Assembly: GCF_040802235.1 (NCBI RefSeq)
Contig: NC_133161.1
Coordinates: 45,745,001-45,809,000 of the forward strand
Direction: 5' to 3'
Length of the DNA: 64,000 nt
Origin: Manis javanica
Lineage: Eukaryota > Chordata > Mammalia > Pholidota > Manidae
The translations under genes were made by a program, and so were the position numbers. This document shows positions 35,928 through 48,116 of the stretch, piece by piece. Each line of letters starts with the position of its first letter. Position 1 is the first letter of the stretch. The notes beneath the pieces are model-generated. The model had not been told where the DNA came from and did no database searches. It saw nothing but the letters and a program-made list of their open reading frames with translations.

Positions 35928-36919
35928 CTGCAAGGTCACATGAACGTGCGTCAGTGTGGGGCTCTAGAATGATCGCTCCCAGAGAAGCAACAAGCTCGGT
36001 TTGAACTGAGTTCAAGCAATTTCAGGTAATATTTCACTTCAAGCAACCGACCTGGTTATGCCTTGTTTTATTCCAGAAGGGGTTGAGGCTGGGAACCATA
36101 TGCATACTGGCCGCCTGCTGGGTGGGTGGCAGGATGCCGGACATGGTCCTTGCCCCCAGGAATCTGTAGTCCTGTAGGACTGTGCTTTGCCTGCCTTCTG
36201 AAGGCTAGATTTGCTAGAAGTCTCACTATCTCAAGCCTTAATGTAAACTGGACCACACTTAGTAGCATTCTCTTAAAGTTGTCCAGTAAGTCTTCCCCAG
36301 CAGGCTTCCATAACCAAATACACGTTATAAGGCAAGGGCCTTGACAGATAAGCCAGCCAGCTCAGCCTGCATTAATGCACTTTTCACCAAAGGGTTGGCA
36401 AGTTAACCCCACTGTACCATCCAGTTAAGAGGTAGATACGAGGGCACGTCAGCAATGGGAAGAAGCAGGAATACTTCTGCTTTTTAGATCTCTGACAGGT
36501 GTTGGCAGCTACTGAAAGGGAGTTCCCCTGTCATTCCTCAAAAGGACAGGGTCTGCCCAGGACAACCAGGGCCCAAGAAAAAATGCTTTAGCAGAGAGTA
36601 GTGCCACAGCTCATCTGGAAAGTGCATCTTGCACTAATCCCTGCCTGCCCACATATGTCCCCATCAGGCATCTCATTTTATTTAGCGCAAATTCCTTTGA
36701 AGATTATATATTTATAAAATAAAAACTCCCTCAAAGTGTGCTTGACTTCATGTCATGCATTCTAGCATCTGAATCTCCCCTTCCACACTATACTCCTGGG
36801 CAAAGTGCAGCCCTGAAATGTCTATCCACCCCCCACTAGCCCTCTCTCCTGACAGCAGCAGCCCTGTACAAACACTGAATGAACAACCATTAGCTGATGG
36901 AACACCATCGATGTTCCAT

Positions 36920-37085
36920 TCCTAGACCTATGAGCTCAGCTCTCTAAGCCTGGCTTCCCTGCTCTGTAAAATGGCATCATAACACTTGTTTCATCATAGA
37001 AAAGATTAAACTACAGGATATTGGTGAGAGTTCCTAGTATAGCAATTGACACAGTAGATTCTTGATGTATTATTAATTTTGAACA
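36920..37085 (+). repeat. MIR SINE, 3' part, plus orientation
   Basis: ctctctaagcctggcttccc, tgctctgtaaaatggcatca, then a degraded 3' end around cctagtatagcaattgacac. Confidence 0.65.
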
Positions 37086-37511
37086 GCATCAATGGGAAAA
37101 ACTTGGGGTGCAGAGTTAATCAATTAGCAATGGGGCTCCACCTAATGGATGAAAATAGTTAATCTATAGAGTCCTCATTGAAGAACATCTGACTTTTTTT
37201 ACTACAGGAACATTCTTGCTTTAAACGTCTAACAGGGTAGGTCTGACCAGGCTGCTTCCCAGCACGGAAGGAAGAGTGGGGAGACAGAACTGCCTGGTAC
37301 CTGGCTTCAGCTGAGCAGGCTGGCTTGGTGCTGGTTCAGTTCTGCTGGTGAACTATGCCTGGTTTTCTATTAACTGCATCATTGTTCCCTTACTTGGCAA
37401 AGCAAGAGCTCATGCAATCATTTAAATGGTTCTGACATTTAATTTTCTTGAACTCAAAAGTATTGTACTTAAACATTGGGTACAAATAAAAAAATAGTCC
37501 TCAATACTTAC

Positions 37512-37649
37512 TTGCTGCTTCTATAAATTTGGAATAGGTATCATAGGTGATAACAGGAATGGGTAAGTCTCTGAAATACAGTTTAAGGGCTCCAGTGATG
37601 ATGTTTATGTCTGGGTAGATGTTGGCTGATATATCTGCCTTTTCACCAT
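37512..37649 (-). CDS. CHN2: CHN2 exon, RhoGAP domain
   Basis: 138 bp between acceptor ttgtttttcag (37650) and a strong donor GCAGCAA|GTAAGT (37511). It encodes the end of a split Asp, then [40 protein letters not shown] and FIEAA. The [13 protein letters not shown] block is a hallmark of RhoGAP domains and includes the conserved Lys/Arg face that contacts Rac. Phase is 1 at both ends, so the exon is symmetric. Divergence from the human protein I remember is minimal (Ile for Val, Glu for Asp). Confidence 0.97.
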
Positions 37650-38128
37650 CTGAAAAACAATCAATGATCCAATTCCTAATTCGGACCTTATTTTGCCAAA
37701 TTAAAGCATGCCCAGAAAGACAAAAAAGAGGCAACAATGAATGATCCCAACAAATCTACTTTGGCTTCTAATGACATTGAGATGCAGGAAGTAACAAAAA
37801 GAAGTTTGGTGAGAGTGATTCTGGATCTGAGGGTAAGTTTAACCAAAGGGTAAGGAAGTAGACTTAAAAGAGTTCTTTGGGTTCCAGCCCCTGGTAGTTT
37901 GCTAAATAGAAATTTTAGCACAGTAATTCATACTCCAGAAATAAAGGTTCATAATGGGATAACAATCTAATGTGATATAAAAGAAAATCAAGAACTCTTA
38001 TATAGCTGTATTCTTTAGACTTGGATTTGAAGATCACGTACAAAAAATAATTTTTTAATGTCTTCAGTTTCTATTGTCTCTTTTAGGCTCACTGAAGTTT
38101 CTTTTAACCTGATTCTTCATTCTCCCAT

Positions 38129-38232
38129 TCCTAGGACTTTAATCTGGGAAACTTCCTAATATATAGGTAATGTTATATTTCCTGGGGCTTTAATCTAGGA
38201 CTTCCCTCAATCATAGGTAATGTTACATTACT
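38129..38232. repeat. About 51-bp imperfect tandem duplication in CHN2 intron
   Basis: ctttaatctgggaaacttcc...ataggtaatgttatattt is followed by ctttaatctaggacttccct...cataggtaatgttacatt. Copies start near 38,130 and 38,181. Confidence 0.8.
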
Positions 38233-38489
38233 GCTATTTTTGCAAACACTCTAAAGACATTTCTGACTTCTTCTTACCATAGTAAATATCAGTCTGATTT
38301 AACTGTCACAGACTATACAGTTTCTTGGTTTTAAAAAAGTTTCAATCATATAGGGACTATTAGCATTTTCTTTCTATACAGAATTGAAAGAAAGAACAAA
38401 GGTCATAACAAATTTGGTTCTGAGGATTAAAAATCTGTTGATGTAAGACCATAGTAAGAGTGTGGCAGATAATCCATATGATCCCATTA

Positions 38490-38780
38490 TTTACATATTT
38501 AACAAATATCTGTTGAGAATCTACCATGTACTAGACACTGTTAAGCCCTGGTGAATGAAACAAGGACATACACACTTTAAATAGCTCTCATCAGGCATGC
38601 AACTCAAAAATTACAAGGAAATGGGAAGACTGCTATGCTAGAAATGAGGGAGGATATAGGAAAGAAAAATGAACTCTTAGGTCAGCTTGCGGTGCTCAGG
38701 GAGGATTCATGAATGAGGACAGACAGGAGCTGACACCTGATTGATAGGTAAGTGTTAATAGGCTGAGTTATGAACACATT
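38490..38780 (+). repeat. L2 LINE 3' region
   Basis: ttgagaatctaccatgtact, agacactgttaagccctggt and gacaggagctgacacctgat follow L2 order. Confidence 0.6.
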
Positions 38781-39015
38781 CTAGATGGGGAGAGCAGTGT
38801 GAGCTGAGGTGCTTGTTCATGAAAACAGGTAAGGTGTATTTCTGTATTGCTGGAATGTAAAGTATCCAGGGAGGGAGAACTGGCCAGGAACCTTCACAGA
38901 TAGGCAGCCAGGTCACCAGTGACTCTGTCTACGCTTCTAGGGTGGAGCTTCTCTCTGTTAGGCTGTGGGTTCTATCCCTTGATTGGCTGCACCAGAGTTA
39001 TTTGGATTGTTCAAC

Positions 39016-39460
39016 AAAAATACAGAATAGAAAGATTAAGTTGAAAAGATATATGCACCCCCATGCTTATTGCATCATTATTTACAAAAGCCAAGATATG
39101 GAAACAATCTAAGATATGGATGAATGGATAAAGAAATTGTGATACATATACATACATAGTACACAACAAAATATTATTCAGTCACAAAAAAGAATGAAAT
39201 CTTGTCATTTTTGACAACATGGATGGACCTTAAGGACATCCATGTCCTTAAGTGAAATAAGTGATCCAGAGGAAGACAAATGTCATAGGCTCTCTCTTAC
39301 ATGTGGAATCTAAAAGAAAGGACTAAAAACCACCATGAACAAAAAACAAAACTCATAGATACAGAGAACATATTGGTGGTTGCAAGTGCTGGGGGGTGAA
39401 GGGTAGGAAAAATGGATGAACTATTTTTTTTTAAATAAATTAAAATAAAAAAAATACAGA
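39016..39460 (+). mobile_element. LINE-1 3' fragment inserted in a MER5-like element, with target duplication
   Basis: About 430 bp of L1 3' ORF2/UTR (tcattatttacaaaagccaa, atggatgaatggataaagaa, ttattcagtcacaaaaaaga) ending in an A-rich tail. The 11-mer aaaaatacaga flanks it at 39016-39026 and 39450-39460. Outside the duplication, the flanks (ccagagttatttggattg and ttcttgggctcacccagctt) look like one MER5-type hAT element split in two. Confidence 0.75.
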
Positions 39461-40014
39461 TTCTTGGGCTCACCCAGCTTTCTGAATGAGTCCTCAGGGT
39501 GGGCTTTGGTGATATGTATTTGACGATGTCCCCAAGTTGGCTTATGATATCTGACCTAAGAGATACTGTGGCCTAGAGAATGTATGTCACAGTGACAAAG
39601 AATAGGAGTAACTCTCTAAATTTCCACTGGCTTCCCCCATTCTCTTTTCTTTGGAGTCTTGGGAGAAGTCAATGGGATCCTAAGATGGGGGATGCAGAAG
39701 GGTACCCCAGTGCTATATGACCTGACCATGTGTTGAATAACCAAGTCAAGAACCTTAATAGCACCAAATGCTGGCTGCCCTTTCAAACAGTCTTTTAAAC
39801 TCACTTCCTTATCTGATCATCTGTCCACAACTTTTAAGGAAACACTTCCACCTGAGAGGTAGAGAATCGTAAGATTTGTAAGCCATTATTCCTTGGCTTC
39901 TTGAAGAACAGCTCTCAGTAGCGTTGAAACTCCGTTCCCACTATGAATACAATCTGGTTCCAAAAATGAGGGTGCTGAAGATGTTTTTTGGTGTTCAAGA
40001 AAGCACAAACCTAC

Positions 40015-40092
40015 CTCTGTCAAATGCCATTTTGACATCTTCGATATGTTCAGTGAACCCAGAGACTCTGTAAAGGCCTTCGGACTTTAGTC
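40015..40092 (-). CDS. CHN2: CHN2 exon, RhoGAP domain with arginine finger
   Basis: 78 bp between acceptor tttttttaacag (40093) and donor GAG|GTAGGT (40014). After completing a split Gly it encodes [20 protein letters not shown] and MAFDR. The Arg of EGLYRVSG is the catalytic arginine finger of the RhoGAP family, inserted into the Rac active site to speed GTP hydrolysis. Phase 1 at both ends makes this exon symmetric; skipping it would keep the frame but remove the catalytic Arg. Identical to the human protein as I remember it. Confidence 0.97.
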
Positions 40093-41699
40093 CTGTTAAA
40101 AAAAGAGACAGATTTTAACTTCTGCAACATCTAAAAAGGACTCGAATTTCACATCTATACCATGCTAGCAGAAAATGAGGTAACAGAGCTCTCATATATT
40201 ACACATTGCCACATCAGAGCTTCCATTTCCTTGAAAGCCTATCTCCATCTGCTCATGCGGCAGTAGAGACCTCAGTGATCTGGCCTTCTTCCTGCCTGGC
40301 TTTGTAAAGTGAGCCTGTGTTTAAGATTCTCATCAACCATGGTCTCATCCTTTGTTCATCAGACTGCTGGATGAGATCTTACTGCTTTGTGCAGGAACCT
40401 ACCTCCTCCCCAGCACCACTTTATTGCGTGTAGCACTGTTTGATGCACACACACATACTTTCCTGATTTTATTGAGATGGCACACTTTTTATAGCCTTTT
40501 ATGCTTAACCAAAACACAACATTAAATGTTTAGTTAAATATAATTATTTAGTTGTTATACCCTCAAGTAAATGATCATACAAACAGATGTAGGAAAATAA
40601 AATTCTAATGAATAGTTCTGGAATCTTGATTGTTGTATATTTAGGCTAAGAAAAAGATGTGGTTTCTGTTCCTACAGCTTATTACTTTGATAAGATATAT
40701 CATAAGGCCAATCCAGAAAGGACAGAAGACCAGATTTCAGACTGTGTATGTCAAAAACTAGCTGTTATCAATCTATAGCTACAGAAAAAATAAACAAGTA
40801 GCTTCTACTGCTCTGTAGTTATACTGTCAACTCTTGATGACTAACATACATTCCTGTTTTTGGCAACATTTACCAAGTGTGTACTATCTGCCATTTATAA
40901 GGGTGTGCATTAGGCCTGCATCAGAGACAACAAATGCATGGCATAAATACTGCCCATGCCCCTCCTCTCTCCTGTAACCATCAGAGACATTCTTCATTGA
41001 CCTCGGTGCTTTCTCCCACTGAGCCACACTCAGACTCGGAATCTGTCTTAGTTCAGTTGTCCAGGTTGCTACTACTGATCAATCGAGTTGCCCCACAAGG
41101 TGAGACAGGGTGTCATCCTATTCTAGTCAGTGGTGCATGCAAGCCTTACTGAGGACCTGTCTTTGAAGGATGTCATGAAAGATGGGTTAGAGTTTGCCAG
41201 AGCAGCAGAGGCTGCCAGCTCTCCTTCCGTATTAGTTCTACTATTTCTCTGTTGTAATGGGACCTTTGATTTTCAGAACAACATCCATTGCAGGGTCCAT
41301 TAAATTCTGGTCAGTGTGAAGAGAGCAGAAGTGATGTGTACAGTGGCTGGGTTTTGCCCTTGAAGAGAAAGAGTGTGCCCTTTTGCTTGACTGGAGTGCA
41401 GATGTGGTGGTGGTGGCCATCCGAGGTCAGGCAGGTGAGGGCAGCACTCAGGGTGGCAGAGCAAGCTGCAGAGCCCGGATTCCTGCCCCCAGGGAGTGCT
41501 TGACTGCTCCCAGTACCCAGACTTTACTGGAAAGAGAAACAAACTGACATCTTGTTGAAGACACTATTATTTGGGATCTATGACAGCACTGAATCACACG
41601 GGTTATGGAGACTGGTCAGACAGATTTGGAGGTGGAGTTAGGGGAATGGTCATCCCACAAAAGGCAGAAAAGAAATCACACAGGGTGGGTCCTGCAGGA

Positions 41700-41905
41700 T
41701 GGGCTCTGTTCTAGTTCACTTACACGGGTCACTCATTTTCATTCTCACAACCACCTTATGAGGTACAACTGATTCTGTTTCACTCTAGGTGAGGAAACAG
41801 ATATTCAAACAGAGTAAATAACTTGCAGGGTCATACTATAGCTGATATGAGACAGGTCTGGGATCTAACTTCAAGTCCACGATCTTTTCACTGCCACATC
41901 ATGCA
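41700..41905 (-). repeat. MIR SINE, minus orientation
   Basis: tcattttcattctcacaacc, accttatgaggtacaactga and gaggaaacagatattcaaac, then acttgcagggtcatactata. Confidence 0.85.
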
Positions 41906-43548
41906 GAAACAAATAGCCATGAAGAGCTTTTGGAGAACAGTAAGAAATTTGCTATGAATGGAAGATGGGTAAGATGGTGGTGGTGGTGGCACTGGAGCTG
42001 GGAATGGAAGGGTCACCTGAACTCCTTTCCAGCCCATTCTCTGTTTCTATTCACATCTGCAGGCCCCTATTGCCTGTAGCTCCAGTCCCTTTGCTGTGAG
42101 CCCCTGGCATACATTCCTAATTTTGTATTATTCTAGCTCGTATACTAGGCTTATGTATTGTGTTCCCTGTGGACACACCAGACATCAGGTGTGGTGGTAA
42201 CTTTGTCCAGATTATCAGTCATCTCTGCTGAGCATCACTGCGGGATGAGCTTCTTCAGAGAAGCACAAGTCCTCATTGCTGGCTCTGGAGATGCTAGTGA
42301 TCTGACTCTAAACTGTAGAGGCCTCTAAGCATCAGGACCCAGGGTCACTTTTCCCAGCCACTTGTCCAGAGTCAGGGTGCCCCTCCTCAACTCTTCCCCA
42401 GCTTAGCCCCTGCACCAGGGCCTTCACCAGATCCCAAAGCACCCATTAAACTCTGACAGCCACAGGAGTCAAAAGGCAGAAGGGATTCTTACAATCTGAG
42501 ATTAAATGAGTGAGTCTTAAGGGAACAGAATAGCTATAGTTTTCATCCTGTGGGGAAAAGGGAGTAATTTCCTATCTCTAAAAGGCTTGGGATAACAAGC
42601 TATAAGGCAGACATGTCTTCTTTTGTTATGTTTTGGAAAGAATGGGATAGTTGGCAATGACAACCAGAAATACCAGTAGAATGTATTAAGCCAATGTAGA
42701 CACAGTAATGGATACCTACTAGAGCACAGTGCAGACAGGGAAGAAATGGCTAAAGTCTGTGGGCTTTATACATGGTCCAGTTACCCAAGTTACCTCCAGC
42801 AATCCAAGCTCTCCCCAGGCAGACTCACCCAACCATATCACTGAACGTTTTGATACTGAAGAGTGGCCAAAAAAAGTACAAATAAAAGAAAGATGACTCA
42901 TGCATAATATAAAGAAACTTCTTTGAAACATTTCTATCTTCCTTGCCTGCTTGATTTTTTTTCATTGCATAGATTTTTTTCTAATATTTTAACTCTTCTC
43001 TTTGAAATAAACAGAAACAATACTAGGATTGAACTTTGATATGGTAGGAAATATATTTGTTGATCAACAATTTCTTCACTTATTTAATAGCAGCACTTTT
43101 AAAGACCCTATTGGAATCTCACCTCTGCCATAAACCCTTTCTGAATTATTCTCACATTAGATTAAAATGTCTTCCTATAGGACATGGTACTTTGCATACA
43201 TCCACCCACAATATTTATTTATTTGTCCTTCTGGTTCTGCATACTGTACTTTGAGTTACTGAAGGTGAGACTGTGACTTTTATATCCTCAGTGTGTAGCA
43301 TATAATAAATGCTTAGCAAGCATATTGAATAAATACACACATGGCTTATGTAAGAAACAGAAATTGATGTAGTTGGTTGGGTTTAGTTTATTTGTGTGTG
43401 GGGGAATGTGCATGCATGTGCCTGGGCAGACCGTTTTCCCACCGTCCATAGTGGAGAGAGAGTCAAGTTAACAATTACAGGAAAGTTTCCTTGAAACAGT
43501 AAAAATAAACAGCAAAAATAAAATCTCTGTAATAAGGGTTTTCCAAAC

Positions 43549-43722
43549 CTCTTGCTTCAATTTCTCGAATGCATATATCTACCACCATGGGTCTCTGAGT
43601 GTTGTGAGCTTTCACAAGTGTTGTGAGGTCACAACAGTACACCTTCTTGATCCTCTTGAGATCAGGTTGGCAGTCGTTAGGAACGTGCTTGGAACACTGT
43701 TTGTGTACGTTCAATCCACAGT
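43549..43722 (-). CDS. CHN2: CHN2 exon: second half of C1 domain and C1-RhoGAP linker
   Basis: 174 bp between acceptor gtttgcag (43723) and donor GAG|GTTTGG (43548). It completes a split Asp, then encodes [40 protein letters not shown] and [17 protein letters not shown]. The Cys, His, Cys and Cys of [17 protein letters not shown] finish the zinc-coordinating set of the C1 domain, which binds diacylglycerol and phorbol esters and brings the GAP to membranes. The rest is the linker entering the RhoGAP domain. Phase is 1 at both ends. The donor is weak: after GT it reads TTGG rather than AAGT, yet the frame joins the next exon exactly (AGA G|GA CTA), so I trust the boundary. Confidence 0.95.
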
Positions 43723-44656
43723 CTGCAAACAAAGAAGCCACATCAGCCTTGGCCAGCCTTTCTGTCAAAGCCCAACATAAATGACATGTGACCAAAAATA
43801 AAAATGAAAACACCCAAGGGGTTGCTATATCTCTCTGGAATATCCATTCCATTTAGAGGTGATACTCTCGTTGAGTATGAAATCCACCTTTATTCATGAA
43901 ACTCTTTTTGTATTTCCATTTTTCTCATTAAGCCTTCTCTGTTGCTGGGCCACAAAAACAGAACATCTCACTGAGATAGTTCTTGTAATCAGCCAGGCTG
44001 TTCGCATGTCTTTTTTCTTTTGGGACTGGCACATGTGGGTCCACAAGTAGGCTTTTGGGTTTGGCTTCCCAGAGCCGGTCATGACTTATAATGGGCATAT
44101 CACGTAGTGTTTTGCTAGGTTGTTCCCCTTAAGCCCTTGGTGCTCCTTTAGTGGAAGACATGACTATACACTCCGTAGGAATCTCTCATCTTTATATAGG
44201 CTGACATCTTCTTCCCCTTTCTTGGAGGGTTGCCCATCGTTTCCACTCCCTTCCTCCTTGTTGGGCAGTTGGGGTAGGCCACTTCCCTTCCTGCTTGCCT
44301 TATTTTGACACCTGTGAGTGGAAACAGTGTCTAACTGGACACCAGTGGGAGTACCTGAGAGTTTGCAATTTAGAACAATGTCTTGTAATGTGATGATTAG
44401 AGTAATTATTTATAAAGCTCATATCAAGATCCAAGACTGAAAAGGTGCCGTTAAGTTCAATGAACACATTAAAAGCCTTGTTAGCAGTTGGTATCCACTC
44501 ACGGAATTTCCCTAACAATAATACAGCACAGTCTATATTCTGGAAAATAAAAATTTAGTGCCAAAGTTGTTCAAAGCTAATGTGCTGTCTATTCAAAGTA
44601 CCTTCTAATACTGATTATTTTTCTAGAGGTAAAGAATAATAATATATATATTCTAT

Positions 44657-44658
<2 letters not shown>

Positions 44659-44704
<46 letters not shown>
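44659..44704. repeat. (TG)n(TA)n microsatellite
   Basis: An alternating TG run followed by an alternating TA run, in a CHN2 intron. Confidence 0.95.
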
Positions 44705-44959
44705 AAACACACATTATAATGAATATTGTAACCAGCTGTTTTATATAAAAGCACTTAACCACACCAAGGATTTGAGAGGATTTAAACTTTTGTAATATGA
44801 TTTTTGAAAATCATTACATGACTTTCATGTAATACTTACTCTTTACCTTCCTTTCAAACAGAAAAATAGTTCTAATTCATCTTAACTTTATCAGCATGAG
44901 AAACTTCAATAATATTTTGATAGATCTATTTAGCGAATGTAAATTTTGGCAAACTGAAC

Positions 44960-45065
44960 TGAATATAATTGCTTGGTTTTCTTGTTTGGAGTCTCTTTTG
45001 TAAAATGTGGATAAAATTAGCACCTACTCCTAGGGTTATCGTGAGGCTTAAAAAAGTTAATATAT
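44960..45065 (+). repeat. MIR SINE fragment, plus orientation
   Basis: tcttttgtaaaatgtggata, then ctactcctagggttatcgtg and aggcttaaaaaagttaat. Confidence 0.65.
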
Positions 45066-45074
45066 TTAAAGTCT

Positions 45075-45440
45075 ATGTCTCTATAAAGTTAGCTACTCTA
45101 GATACCTCGTATAAGTGGAATCATACAGTATTTGCCCTTTTGTGACTGGCTTATTTCACTTGGCATGATGTCCTTAAGTTTATTCATATTATAGCATATG
45201 ACAGGATTCCTTCATTTTTAAGGCAAATAATATTCCATTGTATGGATATACCACATTTGTTTATTCATCCATTGACAGATACTTGGGTTGCTTCCACCTT
45301 TTAGCTATTGAGCATAATGCTACCATAAACATGGGTGTACAAATATCTGTCCAAGTGCCTGCTTTCAGTTCTTTTGGGCATATACCCAGAGGTGGAATTG
45401 CTGGATTATATGATAATTCTGTTTTTAACTTCCTTATAAA
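45075..45440 (-). repeat. LINE-1 3' fragment, minus orientation
   Basis: Reverse-orientation L1 phrases: aatattccattgtatggata, ttcatccattgacagatact, gggcatatacccagaggtgg. In CHN2 intron, sense with the gene. Confidence 0.85.
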
Positions 45441-46639
45441 CTTCATTTTAAGATCTGGAGTAATAGTACATTTATGTAGAGTTAAATAATGGTATTTTAT
45501 TAAAATAAAGATGTTTTATAACAACTATAAAAATACTCAGTTTTGCAAATGAATACAATTCCATATGCTATAAATAGAGTCTAGTTCATTTAAAAATATT
45601 TAAAAAAATTTAAAATGTGAAGAGTTGAAAGGCAATGTGGCTCTGCCTACCTTTAATGGTCAGTTTTCAGTTTTCCTGTTGCTCAGAGGAAATATGAGGC
45701 TAAACAGTGGCCACTGAGGAACACTAACATCATAGCCTTAGAATATGTTTTATTTAAAAAAGAAAAACTACAGAACCAGAAAAAAACAAAACCATTTCAT
45801 CCTGGAGAAAGTTGCTGTTCACAGCTAATCTGAATTCCATAATTTTGTTCTCATAATATTGCCTTTGGGCCAATTTCCTGCTGAAATTGGACAATATAAG
45901 CAATTAGGAGTATTTTTGGTGGTTATAATCTGGACAGGCTGAATTAATGACCACTGGGTAATTCAGCTATTCTACAACTTTGCTCAATGTTTGAGGTGTG
46001 AGATACTTTGTGACTCTTGGTAAGGAAGTCTTTTGTGCTAATTGGTGTATTTGGAACATTTCTGGAGAGGATGCCTCCAAGCTTATGTTTACTTCTTGTC
46101 TTTGCTTCTGGAATGGGAGCAGATGGCAGGAAGACTTAGCAGACACACATGAGCACTACTTGAACTGTTCAGGCACTGATGATTGCTATATCCACACAGT
46201 AAAACCTAAGATAGCCCCTTCGTCCCACAATCCTGTGAACCAAAATGGGCAGTATGGTGAAACAGATCATCTTAATGTAGTATAATTAGATTAATTTATT
46301 TTAAATACTTTATAAGAGTTATTTTTAAAAAATCATACTCTACCAAGGTGAAAATCAGTCATGGTGGTGGTGAAAACCTGATCAATTTATCACAGGAAGC
46401 TGTTCTTGCTCCTGGCCAGAACTGCTTGCCAGAAAAATATGGCAAGATGAATTAGGAAGCCCAGTGACACATTAATTTGGCAGTTCTTTGCTGTTTTGTT
46501 AGATGTATCTTCAGATACGTTCTGCACCATTAGCAATGGGTGTGTGCATCCAGTTCTAGGTAGAAAAACTTAGGGTTTCAAAGTACTTTGAAAATATGTG
46601 ATATTAAATCAAGGTATATAGGTTCATTCCTAATGTGAT

Positions 46640-46870
46640 GGCAAAAAACACTGAGCATGGACTCTGAAATTGAATCAATGTTCCACCAATTACTATGTGG
46701 CCAAGTGCAATGAACAAGTATCTTTGAGCCTCAGTTTCTTCATCTATTTAATGGGGAGAAAAACTGCATCTCTTCCAACATCTGTGGGTGAAGCTAAATG
46801 GCATGATGAATAGAAAGTGCTTAACTCAGTGCCTGGTATTTGGTAACTCTTCACCACTATTATTATTTGT
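46640..46870 (+). repeat. MIR SINE, plus orientation
   Basis: gagcatggactctgaaattg, ttactatgtggccaagtgca, gcctcagtttcttcatctat and ctcagtgcctggtatttggt in order. Confidence 0.85.
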
Positions 46871-47215
46871 ATGCCCTGGCTTTTGCAGTTAAGTGGGATG
46901 GGGAAGAAAATGACTTTTGTATCTATACAATTCCATTGGAATTGGTTTCTTCTTTTCCTTCAGTAGGCAACTAAGGAAATGTAGTTGCTTGGATTATTTT
47001 TTCTTTTCTGGCATAAACATGAGATAATCCTTCTCATTCCAGCCAATACCTAGAACAGTTTCTGCAATAGGCACAGGGCTGTCTTGAACCTTTCAGAAAG
47101 CTAGACTTTTTTTTTTTTCCTTAGCTAATCTGGGCCTCTTTTCCAGCTCTGGAGAAATGCCTTCCAGCTCAACATTTTATACAAATGGAAAGGCTAAAGA
47201 AAGTTCTGTATGTAC

Positions 47216-47300
47216 CTGAGCACCGGACCCCTTGGGCAATGAGGCCCCACATGAAGTTGGCACAGTATTCACACCAGTGCGGGCCTCGGAATGTATGGAC
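47216..47300 (-). CDS. CHN2: CHN2 exon: first half of C1 domain
   Basis: 85 bp between acceptor ttggatcacag (47301) and donor TCAG|GTAC (47215). It encodes [20 protein letters not shown] and IAQGVRCS plus one base of the next Asp. The preceding exon supplies the N-terminal His (HNFK) and this exon the CxxC pair (CEYC) and the next Cys, so the H-C-C-C-C-H-C-C zinc pattern of a typical C1 domain is complete across the two exons. The FMWGLIAQG loop is the ligand-binding rim. Phase runs 0 to 1. The 12.7-kb intron before it is the longest complete CHN2 intron in the window. Confidence 0.97.
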
Positions 47301-48076
47301 CTGTGATCCAAAAAGAAAAATGTTATAAAATTCAGTCATTTGGAGGCAGGTGGCCTCAGATGTGAAAAACAAACAGATGAAGTTAAGACACAAAGGCCTC
47401 AGTGGGAGGAGCACCACTCACTGGGCCTTTTCTTTCCAGAGGCAGAGCTGCAAACATACCCAGAGAAAACAGAGGTGCTTTGATCTTTGAAAATCATCCA
47501 CTGATCCACCATGCTCCAGGCCAGAGTCAGAAAGGAATGCGGGGAAACTGTTAAGTTATAAGGCCATGCCATTGGCTAAGGAATGAGACTCTCACCACTG
47601 CAAACAAGACGCTGTGTGGGAAAATCCAAGATAGCTGAGCTGGTCACTATAACCAGCATTTAGCTCAGCAAGTTCTGGAAGGCAGAACTCAATTACTGTG
47701 TCCTTTTGACGAAGTTGCCCTATCTGTAGAATATCCAGGCAGGTATAAATAAGACATGATTATGAGATAATTAAAAGGTTTCAAGGCTTTGAGTCACTTC
47801 TAAAAACAAGGCATCAAACAAAAGTGAGGGAGTTGGCTGAAAACAAAGGCTACCAACAGGGTGTACTGAATTGCTTTCCTCCCAGAGGGTCTGCGTCCAG
47901 CAGGCCCCGGTGTGGCCCACAGGTGTGCGAGCTGCAAGTGCCTTCTGGCTGGCCAAGGTGTCAGTCTCATTGCTCGAGGCCCGTTAGTTGTTAAATATTT
48001 TGAATATCATGAAGTAAGGATGGTCTTCTAATTATTCAGATCCTCCTATACAGGACCATGTACTAGTCATGATTTA

Positions 48077-48116
48077 AAACCAAAACCAAACCCAACCCAA
48101 CCCAAACCAAACCAAC
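48077..48116. repeat. Simple repeat of AACC-type units
   Basis: accaaaaccaaacccaaccc and further AACC/AAACC units. Confidence 0.85.
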
